DNA from: CAYFIW01 sp964500645
Lineage (GTDB): Bacteria > Chloroflexota > Dehalococcoidia > Lucifugimonadales > UBA826
Assembly (NCBI GenBank): GCA_964500645.1
Contig: CAZCOH010000013.1
Coordinates: forward strand, 1-34,241
Direction of reading: 5' to 3'
DNA length: 34,241 bases
Both the position numbers and the translations under genes were made by a program. The notes beneath the pieces were generated by a model that was given only the letters and a program-made list of their open reading frames with translations, was not told the DNA's origin and ran no database searches. Of this stretch, positions 16,174 to 24,269 are shown piece after piece. Every line of letters starts with the position of its first letter. Positions within the stretch are counted from its first letter, which is position 1.

Positions 16174-17385
16174 CTAACTATTAGCCAAAACCGCATCAAC
16201 GTTGATAGCAAACCCCACAGCATCTACGTCGTGAGCTCCACCAAGAGACTTAACAAGACCATCGTAACGGCCACCACCACCTAAAACTATTTGGGTATTG
16301 TTAATTTCCATAGAAATATCAAACAATACTCCTGTGTAATATAGAAGACCTCTCTCGGGTGCGAAATTCAACTCGTACTTAATTTCGACGTCCCGGTCTA
16401 TATTAGAATTTACTGAACTTATTAGTTTATCCAAATATACTCGCTGTTTCTTTTCAAACGGAGACACATTATTTTGGGATATTAAATTGTCGTATATTCC
16501 TGTCATATTTTTAAGAAACCCTATCAAATCGTTCAAAGCGTTATCGAAAGTTTCGACACTTATCCTATTTTCCCTTTTCTCCAGTAATCTATCGACTATT
16601 TCATCTGTAGTTCTCCTCCCAATATTGTCCGATAAATTCTTAGCCATTAGGGATTCGACCAAGTTTATTAAGTCACTACGAGATGAATCTTCATTGCAGT
16701 CAACAGGGTTAGAAGGATCTAAATGTATTAGACCGAGCTCAGCTGCACGTAAACTAATTGATTCAGGACTAGCGTCACCTTTCAAAACATTATGCACATT
16801 GGAGATCACATAAAGGCAAATTGCTTCACTCAGGCCGTGTGAATATAACAATTCCCGAATTGCTCCTACGTTACCGATTCGTACCAACAAAGAATGAGTT
16901 CCAGTGGAAGCAATTGAATCTATTGCGAGCCTCAATATTTCTGCATCAGTGTCAAGTTGGCCAGGACCGATAATCTCACATCCTTGCTGGGTGAATTGAC
17001 GAAGACTCGTTCCAGGAGACAGATCAGAATAACGGAATACAGGTCCGTAATATTGTCTCTTGATTATCTTATCTAGTTTCCCAAATTCGTTTAAATATGA
17101 CCTGATCACAGATGATGTAAATTCAGGTCTGAGGCTTACCTCATTTCCTCCAGGGTCAGTAAACGAATAAAGGCGATCACTTATTCCGCCTCCGGATTTC
17201 CTAACATACAATTCTGTTGGTTCCAACACAGGATAATCAACCAGATCAAAACCATTATCGCTCAAAAGGTTATGTATCTTAGAGACAATCAAATTCTTCA
17301 TTTGAATATACTGGCTAGACTGGTCAGAAACACCAGCTATGGTTTCAAATTGCCTAGGTTGATTATTTACACTGTTATTTTTCAT
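16174..17385 (-). CDS. hisZ: ATP phosphoribosyltransferase regulatory subunit HisZ
   Basis: Histidyl-tRNA synthetase paralogue that joins short HisG to form an active, histidine-sensitive complex. The 403-residue protein keeps class II motif 2 (YGPVFRYSDLSPGTSLRQF, then QQGCEIIG), a histidine-binding block (ERGLLYYTGVLFDI) and GGGRYDGLVKSLGG. It ends there, without the anticodon-binding domain of true HisS, and its neighbour is short hisG, so HisZ is favoured. I chose ATG 17385; the frame continues upstream to 17514 but that would run into the divergent TPR gene at 17479 and adds non-conserved sequence. First gene of the his operon. Confidence 0.9.
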   Translation of the reverse strand: MKNNSVNNQPRQFETIAGVSDQSSQYIQMKNLIVSKIHNLLSDNGFDLVDYPVLEPTELYVRKSGGGISDRLYSFTDPGGNEVSLRPEFTSSVIRSYLNEFGKLDKIIKRQYYGPVFRYSDLSPGTSLRQFTQQGCEIIGPGQLDTDAEILRLAIDSIASTGTHSLLVRIGNVGAIRELLYSHGLSEAICLYVISNVHNVLKGDASPESISLRAAELGLIHLDPSNPVDCNEDSSRSDLINLVESLMAKNLSDNIGRRTTDEIVDRLLEKRENRISVETFDNALNDLIGFLKNMTGIYDNLISQNNVSPFEKKQRVYLDKLISSVNSNIDRDVEIKYELNFAPERGLLYYTGVLFDISMEINNTQIVLGGGGRYDGLVKSLGGAHDVDAVGFAINVDAVLANS

Positions 17386-17478
17386 CACTAACAATCTTAC
17401 AATAGGGTAAGCATGACAGTTAGAATGAATTCTGAAAATTAATATGGAACTCTTCATAACGGCTACTTTCGTGCACTC

Positions 17479-17919
17479 ATGAAAAACAAAAATGGACCCC
17501 AAAAATGGAAACAAATTTTTGATAAGGCAAATTTATTAGCTAATAGTGGCAAACATCATGAAGCATTGGATTTATACGAGATGGCCGTCAAAATAGACTC
17601 AAGTCACTACATGACATGGAACAATATTGGAGTTGCAAAGCTTTGCTTGGGTATTTATGAAGACTCACTTGCAGATTTTAGTAGAGCTATTGAACTCAAG
17701 CCCGAATATAAGGACGCCTATCACAACCGGGGACTTGCATATTCTGATCTGGGCCAACTGAAATACGCCTATGAAGACCTGTCAAAAGCTATTGATCTCG
17801 ACCCGAGTTACTGGTCAGCCTACCGACATAGAAGCATAATAAATCAGATGCTAGGAAACCATGAAGAAAGTTACAAAGACTTCCTTATGTCAAAAAACCT
17901 TGATAAAAGACCGACGTGA
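17479..17919 (+). CDS. Small tetratricopeptide-repeat (TPR) protein
   Basis: Protein of 146 residues made almost entirely of TPR helical hairpins; likely a protein-interaction scaffold of unknown partner. Three or four repeats are visible: residues about 12-43 (ANSGKHHEALDLYEMAV), 44-77 (TWNNIGVAKLCLGIYEDSLA), 78-111 (AYHNRGLAYSDLGQLKYAYE) and a partial one at 112-140 (AYRHRSIINQMLGNHEES). No signal peptide or membrane segment. Divergent from hisZ, with 93 bases between the starts, and followed by purE 90 bases downstream with its own promoter. No clear Shine-Dalgarno. Confidence 0.75.
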   Translation: MKNKNGPQKWKQIFDKANLLANSGKHHEALDLYEMAVKIDSSHYMTWNNIGVAKLCLGIYEDSLADFSRAIELKPEYKDAYHNRGLAYSDLGQLKYAYEDLSKAIDLDPSYWSAYRHRSIINQMLGNHEESYKDFLMSKNLDKRPT

Positions 17920-17975
17920 CTCAGTATTTATTGATTCGACTAACTATGAAATTTAAACTGTTTTCATGTGATTAT

Positions 17976-18004
17976 TATAATTTGGGATTTACGCCGTAAG
18001 GAGG
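17976..18004 (+). promoter_or_regulatory. Probable purE promoter -10 and strong ribosome binding site
   Basis: A perfect -10 hexamer TATAAT lies at 17976-17981; the -35 region (TTAAAC, 17953-17958, 17-base spacing) is weak. The ribosome site AAGGAGG at 17998-18004, five bases before ATG 18010, is the strongest in the window and fixes the purE start. A leader of only about 20 bases leaves no room for a riboswitch. Confidence 0.5.
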
Positions 18005-18009
18005 TTGTT

Positions 18010-18522
18010 ATGCCTGAAAATACTGCAGATGAAATCAACCCGTTAGTAGGTATAGTTGGAGGAAGTACTTCTGATTTCCCCACACTGAAAAAATCTGTGG
18101 ACATATTGAACCAACTCGACGTAAGTAATGAACTTAGAGTTGTTTCTGCACACAGGACTCCCGACTGGTTGTTTGAATACGCAGAAACCGCAGAAACCCG
18201 TGGAATAAAGGTAATCATTGCCGGGGCCGGCGGAGCCGCACACTTACCCGGTATGCTTGCCGCTAAAACCATTATCCCAATAATTGGAGTTCCGGTTCCT
18301 TTAGAACACCTCAAAGGTATGGATTCACTTCTTTCTATAGTACAAATGCCTAGAGGTGTCCCTGTAGCCACAGTTGCTATAGGCGGAGCAGAAAATGCTG
18401 CGATTCTGGCGGCTGAAATGCTCGCTATCAAAGATGCAGAATTGAAAAAAAAATTAAAGGCATGGAGAAACAACTTAACTGAAACAGTATTACTTAATCC
18501 AGAATCACGGGGTGCAGTTTGA
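18010..18522 (+). CDS. purE: 5-(carboxyamino)imidazole ribonucleotide mutase (PurE class I)
   Basis: Converts N5-CAIR, the product of PurK, to CAIR. The 170-residue protein shows the class I signature: GGSTSDFPTLKK near residue 15, VVSAHRTPDWLFEYA, IIAGAGGAAHLPGMLA, and GVPVATVAIGGAENAA. The ATG at 18010 is fixed by AAGGAGG five bases upstream; the frame extends to GTG 17968 but that would precede the ribosome site. Its stop overlaps the purK start by four bases (TTGA). The presence of purK shows the two-step bacterial route to CAIR. Confidence 0.96.
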   Translation: MPENTADEINPLVGIVGGSTSDFPTLKKSVDILNQLDVSNELRVVSAHRTPDWLFEYAETAETRGIKVIIAGAGGAAHLPGMLAAKTIIPIIGVPVPLEHLKGMDSLLSIVQMPRGVPVATVAIGGAENAAILAAEMLAIKDAELKKKLKAWRNNLTETVLLNPESRGAV

Positions 18523-19676
18523 CAATAGAAAATAAATATCCTGTAATCCCTTTAGGTAGCAGGTTAGGAATGCTTGGAGGAGGACAAATTGGTGGATTTT
18601 TCGCAGAGGCTGCTCTACGATCCGGATACAAGGTATCAGTCTGGGATCCATCACCAAATGCCCCGGCTAAAAGATATGCGGATGTAGCATTCGATACACC
18701 TTTTAACGACTTGGGCACGCTAGAAGAATTTGCAGAAGTATCAGACTGTGCTTCCTTGGAGTGGGAAAATGTTCCAGTCAGCTTAACAGACAATCTAGAA
18801 AAGCTAATTCCAGTAAAACCTGGAAGCAAAAGTTTAGGCCTTGCTCAGGATCGAACCAAAGAAAAACATTTCCTTACCAAGAACCACATTCCAGTTACCA
18901 ACTATGCAGTTATATATGACCGTGCAGAACTAAGTGACATAGGCTTAGAACTACCTTGGATAGTAAAAACAGCCACTTTAGGATATGACGGGCATGGACA
19001 ATGGAGGATATCGAGTCTTGAAAATATCGAAGTCGTAAAAAAGGCTATGACGGGAGATGGTCCATGGGTGGTAGAACAAGTCGTGCCATATAAAATCGAG
19101 TTGTCCATAGTCGTGGGTCATGATGGCAGAAACAATTTTGTGACTTTCCCCCCAACTGAAAACATCCATGAAAATGGCATTTTAAGAATAAGCATTTCCC
19201 CAGCAAGGATTTCTAGGGCCGTGGCAGATCGAGCTGGAGATCTAGGCAGGGAAATTATAAAAAAAATTGGGGAACCGGGGGTTTTTTGTATAGAGATGTT
19301 CCTCTTAGAAAATGAAGATCTCATAGTAAATGAAATCGCTCCACGGCCACACAATTCTGGCCATCACACAATAGATTCTTTTACTATTTCCCAATATGAC
19401 CTTCAAATAAGAGCATTAGTAGGTCTACCACTCGTGACTCCCCAACAAATAACGCCATCTGTTTTACTAAATGTTCTAGGAGATGAATACACCAGTCTAA
19501 TGGATCCATATAAAACGAATCTTATTTTAAAAAATGCCCATGCCCGAATCTATTCATATGGGAAAACGGATGTCCGACCCGGTAGAAAAATGGGACACAT
19601 ATTGTTCAACGGGCCTTTACAGGAACAACTTTTGTCTGACGCTTTTGAAACGCATAAACTTTTGAAATCAGCTTAG
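18519..19676 (+). CDS. purK: 5-(carboxyamino)imidazole ribonucleotide synthase
   Basis: Carboxylates AIR with bicarbonate and ATP to N5-CAIR, feeding PurE. It is an ATP-grasp enzyme of 385 residues with GMLGGGQIGGFFAEAALRSG at the N-terminus, WENVP, VKTATLGYDGHGQW (ATP loop), FCIEMFLLENEDLIVNEIAP and RPHNSGHHTIDS. The start is TTG at 18519 overlapping the purE stop (TTGA), so it is translated by coupling. It ends 12 bases from the convergent NHL gene. It looks complete. Confidence 0.96.
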   Translation: MTIENKYPVIPLGSRLGMLGGGQIGGFFAEAALRSGYKVSVWDPSPNAPAKRYADVAFDTPFNDLGTLEEFAEVSDCASLEWENVPVSLTDNLEKLIPVKPGSKSLGLAQDRTKEKHFLTKNHIPVTNYAVIYDRAELSDIGLELPWIVKTATLGYDGHGQWRISSLENIEVVKKAMTGDGPWVVEQVVPYKIELSIVVGHDGRNNFVTFPPTENIHENGILRISISPARISRAVADRAGDLGREIIKKIGEPGVFCIEMFLLENEDLIVNEIAPRPHNSGHHTIDSFTISQYDLQIRALVGLPLVTPQQITPSVLLNVLGDEYTSLMDPYKTNLILKNAHARIYSYGKTDVRPGRKMGHILFNGPLQEQLLSDAFETHKLLKSA

Positions 19677-19688
19677 TTAATTGACTAA
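19673..19688. repeat. Short inverted repeat at the purK / NHL convergent junction
   Basis: TTAGT-TAATTG-ACTAA (19673-19688) straddles the purK stop and fills the 12-base gap to the NHL gene stop. It is a five-base-pair stem with no GC content and no T-run, so it is at best a weak bidirectional terminator. Confidence 0.25.
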
Positions 19689-20645
19689 CTACGTTGATCT
19701 TGTCAATTTGTTAATACGTCCTCCGATAAGCCATTCCGCAACAAATATATTTCCGTCAGTATCCGCCGCCACACCATGAGGGCTATTGAATTTTCCGGGT
19801 ATCAGAGTTTCATGCGGAACATTTGGCCACCCTTCGTTGAATTTAAATGCTCCTGTGTTTTCACCCAAATACGCAACTGGTTCATCATCCAAATCCAACA
19901 AGGTAAGTCTTGAACCTCTTAATTCAGCAACAACGAGATATTTTCCAAATGAGGCAAAACCACTGGGACTATGTAACCAGTCAGCTCCTGGTCCTCTACC
20001 AAAACATCTCAAAAACTCTCCTTTGAGGCTATAAACTTGTATCTGTCCGTTACTACGGTCAGCAATGTAAAGCTCAGGAACAGATTTTCGCTGATCAATC
20101 CATATGCCATGAGGTGTAGAAAAAGAGCCTCCCTCTCCAGATGAACCATCTATGCTGTGCTGGAATTCCCCATGCCTACTGTAAAAATTTACTAGACTAC
20201 TGCCATATCCATCGGCTACAACTATCCCACCGTCGCCTCCATTATTTTCTTCAAATACCGCAACGTCTGTCGGTGCATACTTGCCACCATTCCAATATGT
20301 ATCTATTTCTGGTTTAGAGAGCGACAATACGACTTTCCCGTCTAGGGTCACTTTAAGTACCTTGCCGGAAATATTATCCGCTATCCAAATAAATTCATCA
20401 GAACCTTCATTTGTAATTGTCATACCGTGGGCATTTTCAACATCAAGAACCGTGGAAGAAATAAGCTCGCCCGATGAGTTAAAAACTACCAGTTTCCTAT
20501 CACCTTGGTGGAATGAGACGACATTCCCGTTCTCGCAAACTCCTATGCCATGATGGGACCAGGCTTCCCTTGTACTATCTGTATCTGGCATCTGACCCCA
20601 TTTTTCGATCCAATCATAGTTATGCTTATCGTTTCCTACTCGCAT
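19689..20645 (-). CDS. NHL-repeat beta-propeller protein
   Basis: Predicted beta-propeller of 318 residues; function unknown. NHL-like blades recur: HGIGVCENGNVVSF (about 33), HGMTITNEGSDEFIWIADN, PTDVAVFEEN with GIVVADGYG, PHGIWIDQ with LYIADRSNGQIQVY, SPSGFASFGKYLVVAE, and PHGVAADTDGNIFVAEW near the C-terminus. No signal peptide, so it is apparently cytoplasmic. Relatives include peptidyl-hydroxyglycine lyase-like and scaffold proteins, so an enzymatic role is possible but unproven. The ATG at 20645 has AAGGAG five bases upstream. The formaldehyde-dehydrogenase-like gene starts 1.2 kb upstream on the same strand, 69 bases before this gene, and may be co-transcribed. Confidence 0.75.
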   Translation of the reverse strand: MRVGNDKHNYDWIEKWGQMPDTDSTREAWSHHGIGVCENGNVVSFHQGDRKLVVFNSSGELISSTVLDVENAHGMTITNEGSDEFIWIADNISGKVLKVTLDGKVVLSLSKPEIDTYWNGGKYAPTDVAVFEENNGGDGGIVVADGYGSSLVNFYSRHGEFQHSIDGSSGEGGSFSTPHGIWIDQRKSVPELYIADRSNGQIQVYSLKGEFLRCFGRGPGADWLHSPSGFASFGKYLVVAELRGSRLTLLDLDDEPVAYLGENTGAFKFNEGWPNVPHETLIPGKFNSPHGVAADTDGNIFVAEWLIGGRINKLTRST

Positions 20646-20714
20646 AATAGCTCCTTCACAAAACCCATTCCCTAAAAATTAATGTATAACAGCAATCAAG
20701 GCCTGAAAATCAAA

Positions 20715-21866
20715 TTATGGTTGCAAAATCACCTTAGTGTATCCATCCACTCTTTGATCGAATTTCGTATATGCTTCTGGAGCCTGCTCTAAAGAAACAA
20801 CATGAGAAACCACAAAGCTAGGAGCCGCTCGCTCCGAAATTATGAGATCGCGAAGGTAAGCGTTATATTTTTTTACGTTGCACTGCCCTGTACCAAGTCT
20901 TAACCCTTTTTCAAACAATTTCCCGAAACTTAAAAGAAGAGAACCTGATTTCGCCGACTCATTAACACCCCCAGGGTCCGAGGGTACATACAAGCCCGGA
21001 ATGCCCATGGCTCCCGTAGGTTTGACCACGTCAATCATTTGGTTCAAAACAATATTGGGAATTTCTTCCTGTTCTCCCCCTGCGGCCGAAGAGCCTTCCG
21101 CTGCGGCCTGATAGCCGACCGCGTCTATTCCCTTATCTACGCCTATATCATTTCGGAAATCCTGTATTTGGTTTACAGGATTTCCGTCATCGAAGTTGAT
21201 GGGTATTCCACCAATACTTTCAGCTTTTTCCAATCGTTCTTTCACATGGTCAATTACATAGACTTCAGCCGCACCTCTTATAAGAGAACTATATGCGGCC
21301 ATTAACCCAACTGGCCCAGCACCAAAAACAGCCACACTTTCTCCCGGTTTTACGTCAGCGAGTTCAGCACCGTGATATCCAGTAGGGAATATATCAGCCA
21401 GCAATGCGAAATCAGATTCGAATTCTTTCCCCTTCGGTAAGGTTAGGCAATTAAAATCTGCAAATGGAACTTTTAGATATTCCGCTTGGCCACCAGGCCA
21501 TGGACCCATCGACACATATCCATAAGCCCCACCTGCAAACCCAGGATTAACAGTAGTGCAAAATCCAGTAAATCCTCTTTGGCAATTGTTACAGAATCCA
21601 CATGCAACATTAAAAGGCATTACAACCCTGTCACCAACTGATAGATTTTTGACAGCCGGCCCAATTTCCTCAATAACTCCCATATTCTCATGACCAAATA
21701 TAATTCCAGGTTCTGCGGCCGTTCTTCCTTCATACATATGTAGATCCGAACCGCATATGCAAGTAGAGGTTACCCTTACAATAACGTCATTCGGATGGTC
21801 CATTTTTGGATCTTCAACGTTTTCAACAGAGACCTCAAAGGGTTTCTTATATACAACTGCTCTCAT
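20715..21866 (-). CDS. Zinc-dependent dehydrogenase, glutathione-independent formaldehyde dehydrogenase-like
   Basis: Medium-chain zinc dehydrogenase of 383 residues. Catalytic zinc ligands are visible (Cys38 in CICGSDLH, His59-Glu60 in GHE), as are the four structural-zinc cysteines (89, 92, 95, 103) and the Rossmann motif GAGPVGLMAA. The stretches FNVACGFCNNC, VNPGFAGGAYGYVSMGPWPGGQAEY, DIFPTGYHGAELA and GIPGLYVPSDPGGVNE match the glutathione-independent formaldehyde dehydrogenase group (Pseudomonas FdhA type), so oxidation of formaldehyde or another small aldehyde/alcohol with NAD is likely. ATG 21866 is preceded by GGAGG 9 bases upstream; an upstream TTG at 21887 lacks that support. The gene contains a perfect 13-bp hairpin (21154-21186). 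Confidence 0.88.
   Translation of the reverse strand: MRAVVYKKPFEVSVENVEDPKMDHPNDVIVRVTSTCICGSDLHMYEGRTAAEPGIIFGHENMGVIEEIGPAVKNLSVGDRVVMPFNVACGFCNNCQRGFTGFCTTVNPGFAGGAYGYVSMGPWPGGQAEYLKVPFADFNCLTLPKGKEFESDFALLADIFPTGYHGAELADVKPGESVAVFGAGPVGLMAAYSSLIRGAAEVYVIDHVKERLEKAESIGGIPINFDDGNPVNQIQDFRNDIGVDKGIDAVGYQAAAEGSSAAGGEQEEIPNIVLNQMIDVVKPTGAMGIPGLYVPSDPGGVNESAKSGSLLLSFGKLFEKGLRLGTGQCNVKKYNAYLRDLIISERAAPSFVVSHVVSLEQAPEAYTKFDQRVDGYTKVILQP
21154..21186. repeat. Perfect 13-bp inverted repeat with 7-base loop inside the dehydrogenase gene
   Basis: Left arm CGGAAATCCTGTA (21154-21166), loop TTTGGTT, right arm TACAGGATTTCCG (21174-21186); all 13 pairs match. In the coding strand it covers the codons for GNPVNQIQDFR, a variable loop of the enzyme, so the reading frame is intact. 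No T-run follows on either strand, so it is not a standard terminator. A perfect repeat this long is rarely expected by chance in a window of this size. Confidence 0.7.
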
Positions 21867-21962
21867 CCTTCTATTCCTCCATATCAATCAATAAAGCATT
21901 CTGTACCTTCTCGCACATACTACCTCAAGAACCATAAAATTACTGCTGAATAAATCAAATCA

Positions 21963-21983
21963 AATTTGTTTACAGTACAAATT
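21963..21983. promoter_or_regulatory. Inverted repeat between dehydrogenase and ACR3 genes, operator candidate
   Basis: AATTTGT-TTACAGT-ACAAATT is a perfect 7-bp inverted repeat with a 7-base spacer in the 249-base divergent intergenic region (21867-22115). A second short palindrome, CAAATAATTTG, lies at 22065-22075 nearer the ACR3 gene. Dyads of this size are typical of ArsR/SmtB- or GntR-type sites, but no cognate regulator adjoins, so it could serve either gene. The rest of the region is AT-rich with no recognisable gene. Confidence 0.4.
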
Positions 21984-22115
21984 ATTAACTAATACTTTTT
22001 TAACCAAAATTTCAATTTATACTTATGTTCTTAAGGCGCTATTTGCTAGAGATGAGATCTGAAACAAATAATTTGCGATTTAAGAAGACTTAGAATGTGA
22101 AACAGGTTTACAAGA

Positions 22116-23144
22116 ATGGGAATTTTCGAACGCTATTTATCCGTGTGGGTTGGGGTCAGCATAGTCACAGGGGTTATTCTGGGCAATCTATTCCCTGGGT
22201 TGTTTAGTCAGGTTGCCGATATAGAATTTGCGCACGTCAATGTTGTCATAGCGTTGTGTATTTGGGTAATGGTTTACCCAATGATGGTGCAAGTTGATTT
22301 TTCATCTATTAAAAATATAGGTGAACAACCAAAAGGCTTGATTTTGACCTTGGTTGTAAATTGGTTAATAAAGCCGTTTACAATGGCAGGCCTTGGTTGG
22401 TTGTTTTTCAAAATTTTATTTGTGAACCTCGTTGATCCTACTACTGGTACAGAATATATTGCAGGCATGATACTTCTAGGTGTGGCTCCTTGTACTGCCA
22501 TGGTGTTTGTATGGAGTCAGCTTACCAAAGGAGACCCTAACTACACATTAGTACAGGTATCAGTAAACGACGTAATCATGGTTTTTGCCTTTGCTCCGAT
22601 AACGGGTATCTTACTTGGCATATCAGATATAAATATCCCCTGGGAAACCTTGATACTGTCAGTAGTTTTATATGTTGTTTTACCTCTGATAGCTGGAGTG
22701 ATAACAAGACTACAAATCACTTCAAATACTGCAACTACGTCACTACAAACCTTTTTGGCAAATATCAAGCCAATATCTATATTAGGATTGTTAATTACTG
22801 TAGTTCTTTTGTTTGGTTTTCAGGCGGAAGTCATAATATACAAACCACAGGTTATAGCTCTTATCGCAGTCCCTCTGATCCTTCAAACCTACGGTATATT
22901 TGCAATCGCCTATGCCGGCGCAAGATCACTAAAACTTAGCCACGACATTGCGGCCCCTGCATGTCTGATTGGAACCTCAAATTTCTTTGAGTTGGCCGTC
23001 GCAGTAGCTATATCTCTTTATGGGCTGAACTCAGGAGCAGCGTTGGCAACAGTTGTAGGAGTCTTGGTAGAAGTACCCGTCATGTTATCTCTAGTGTATT
23101 TTGTCAATAAAACTAATCATTTATTTCCACAAAAAACGATCTGA
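22116..23144 (+). CDS. acr3: ACR3-family arsenite efflux carrier
   Basis: Inner-membrane carrier that exports arsenite using the membrane potential. The 342-residue protein is almost wholly hydrophobic, with about ten membrane segments, and carries the ACR3 hallmarks WVMVYPMMVQVDF near residue 50 and the conserved Cys126 in LLGVAPCTAMVFVWS. The C-terminal APACLIGTSNFFELAVAVAI also fits the family. No arsC reductase or arsR regulator is adjacent, which is unusual for an arsenic gene; a related bile-acid/sodium symporter fold is an alternative but less likely. The ATG at 22116 has only a weak AGGT about 9 bases upstream. It ends 5 bases before the 3' end of a convergent tRNA gene. Confidence 0.87.
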   Translation: MGIFERYLSVWVGVSIVTGVILGNLFPGLFSQVADIEFAHVNVVIALCIWVMVYPMMVQVDFSSIKNIGEQPKGLILTLVVNWLIKPFTMAGLGWLFFKILFVNLVDPTTGTEYIAGMILLGVAPCTAMVFVWSQLTKGDPNYTLVQVSVNDVIMVFAFAPITGILLGISDINIPWETLILSVVLYVVLPLIAGVITRLQITSNTATTSLQTFLANIKPISILGLLITVVLLFGFQAEVIIYKPQVIALIAVPLILQTYGIFAIAYAGARSLKLSHDIAAPACLIGTSNFFELAVAVAISLYGLNSGAALATVVGVLVEVPVMLSLVYFVNKTNHLFPQKTI

Positions 23145-23149
23145 TACCG

Positions 23150-23225
23150 TGGCGCGCCTGGAGGGATTCGAACCCCCGACACGTGGCTTCGAAGACCACT
23201 GCTCTATCCACTGAGCTACAGGCGC
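23150..23225 (-). tRNA. tRNA-Arg, anticodon TCG
   Basis: Full cloverleaf on the minus strand. Acceptor arm GCGCCTG/CAGGCGC, D-arm GCTC/GAGC, anticodon arm GTGGT-CTTCGAA-GCCAC with anticodon TCG (reads CGA and possibly other CGN codons), T-arm GGGGG-TTCGAAT-CCCTC, discriminator G and an encoded CCA end. The 3' end faces the end of the ACR3 gene five bases away. Confidence 0.96.
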
Positions 23226-23241
23226 ATAATCAGCATTTCTA

Positions 23242-23270
23242 GTCATAAATCAGGCCTTTCCCCTACCCAA
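23242..23270 (-). promoter_or_regulatory. Possible tRNA-Arg promoter
   Basis: On the minus strand, TTGGGT (23270-23265), 17 bases, then TATGAC (23247-23242) ends 16 bases before the tRNA 5' end. Matches to consensus are only partial. The rest of the 23226-23318 gap shows nothing recognisable. Confidence 0.3.
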
Positions 23271-23318
23271 TTTATCCTCTAAATTCTCTCTCTTTTCATA
23301 ATAACAACATACATATTA

Positions 23319-24167
23319 CTACTTAGTAGAAAAACCCAAAGATATAGAGTTCATGATTATAGAAACAACAACTGTCATTTTTCCAAGAGGACCTTTTGTG
23401 AATTTTTCTAGGGCCTCTTTAGTTTGCGACCTAACGACATCTGAGATATAGAAATCAGGAACGGCTAGCCTTTCAGTTATCAGAGCACCCCTCATCTGAG
23501 CTTCATTTATTGAAGATTCAATGTAAGTTTCTAAGGTTCCTCTTTTCTCAAAAGGTAAAATGAGAAGACTAATTAAAGCTAAAAATTGTGGCCAATTGGC
23601 TAAGTGACGATACATACTCGGCAGTATTTGTTCGCGCCCACCAATTTTATTTATATCCATAACTAAATTTTTAACAGACTCTGGCATGGAATTTAAAGGT
23701 ATTAGCTCAGGCATATGCCCATCAACACAATTACCATCAACAGAATCCAACGAATCAACGTGATTAGCAGAGCTTGAAGACTGACCATTTAACTTAGCGA
23801 GCAAAGAACTGAGAGAAATGAGATTCATCGCATTACTTTTATGATAGCTATCAAGAACGACTTTTATAGAATATATATCGTCTTCTGCAAGCCCAGAAGC
23901 TTTCAAATGTAGGGGGGATAATCCGACGTCCACTGGCACCGAAATTTTCCTACGTAGAGCAGAGGCTTCAGCATGAATAATGTTTTTCTCATATAAAGGT
24001 TTTACAGATGCCCAGCTCCACTCCAAAGCCCCAGGAAATGTCGCCAAATGTCGCCAAATTAAATTAACTACGGGCACACCAAGAGTTGAGCGAATATCTT
24101 GATATATTTCAGCCACTTGGCCCTCGGCATTTTGTTCAGTGATCGCTACAACTGGATCTGTGGACAT
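23319..24167 (-). CDS. DehI-family protein (2-haloacid dehalogenase DehI-like)
   Basis: Resembles the DehI family (DL-2-haloacid dehalogenases, annotated as halocarboxylic acid dehydrogenase DehI), an all-helical fold built from two related halves. Here the first half begins VAEIYQDIRSTLGVPVVNLIWRHLA cut into the hallmark blocks AEIYQDIRSTLGVP and NLIWRHLATFPGALEW; the second half echoes it with SVKNLVMDINKIGG and LPSMYRHLANWPQFLAL. A Ser/Asp-rich linker (about residues 140-165) joins them. Many family members have unknown substrates, so dehalogenation is not proven. The ATG at 24167 has AAGGAG about 4 bases upstream; a GTG at 24209 is rejected. Same strand as the MBL gene, 102 bases downstream of it. 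Confidence 0.65.
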   Translation of the reverse strand: MSTDPVVAITEQNAEGQVAEIYQDIRSTLGVPVVNLIWRHLATFPGALEWSWASVKPLYEKNIIHAEASALRRKISVPVDVGLSPLHLKASGLAEDDIYSIKVVLDSYHKSNAMNLISLSSLLAKLNGQSSSSANHVDSLDSVDGNCVDGHMPELIPLNSMPESVKNLVMDINKIGGREQILPSMYRHLANWPQFLALISLLILPFEKRGTLETYIESSINEAQMRGALITERLAVPDFYISDVVRSQTKEALEKFTKGPLGKMTVVVSIIMNSISLGFSTK

Positions 24168-24269
24168 GTATCTCCTTTTAGATTTATCAGAAAACGTTAC
24201 TAGTTCCACTTAAACTGACAGATAATTTCTGACTAACCTACATGTAATATGAAATAAGTAGTCGACGTC

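Noticed and set aside
16174..17385. hisS (histidyl-tRNA synthetase) instead of hisZ
   Set aside because: No anticodon-binding domain, and the neighbour is short-form hisG, which requires HisZ.
17386..17478. Histidine attenuator or leader peptide before the his operon
   Set aside because: No run of His codons and no terminator-like hairpin; only a 5-bp dyad CTTAC-AATAGG-GTAAG is present.
17386..17514. Longer hisZ reading starting at 17514
   Set aside because: It adds 43 non-conserved residues and would overlap the start of the divergent TPR gene.
22116..23225. ACR3 gene inserted at the tRNA-Arg 3' end by an integrative element
   Set aside because: No duplicated tRNA 3' sequence on the far side of the gene and no integrase.
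24037..24058. Tandem 10-base repeat AATGTCGCCA inside the DehI-like gene
   Set aside because: It encodes the conserved WRHLATF block of the family, and a real 10-base duplication would have shifted the frame; coincidence of codon use is more likely.
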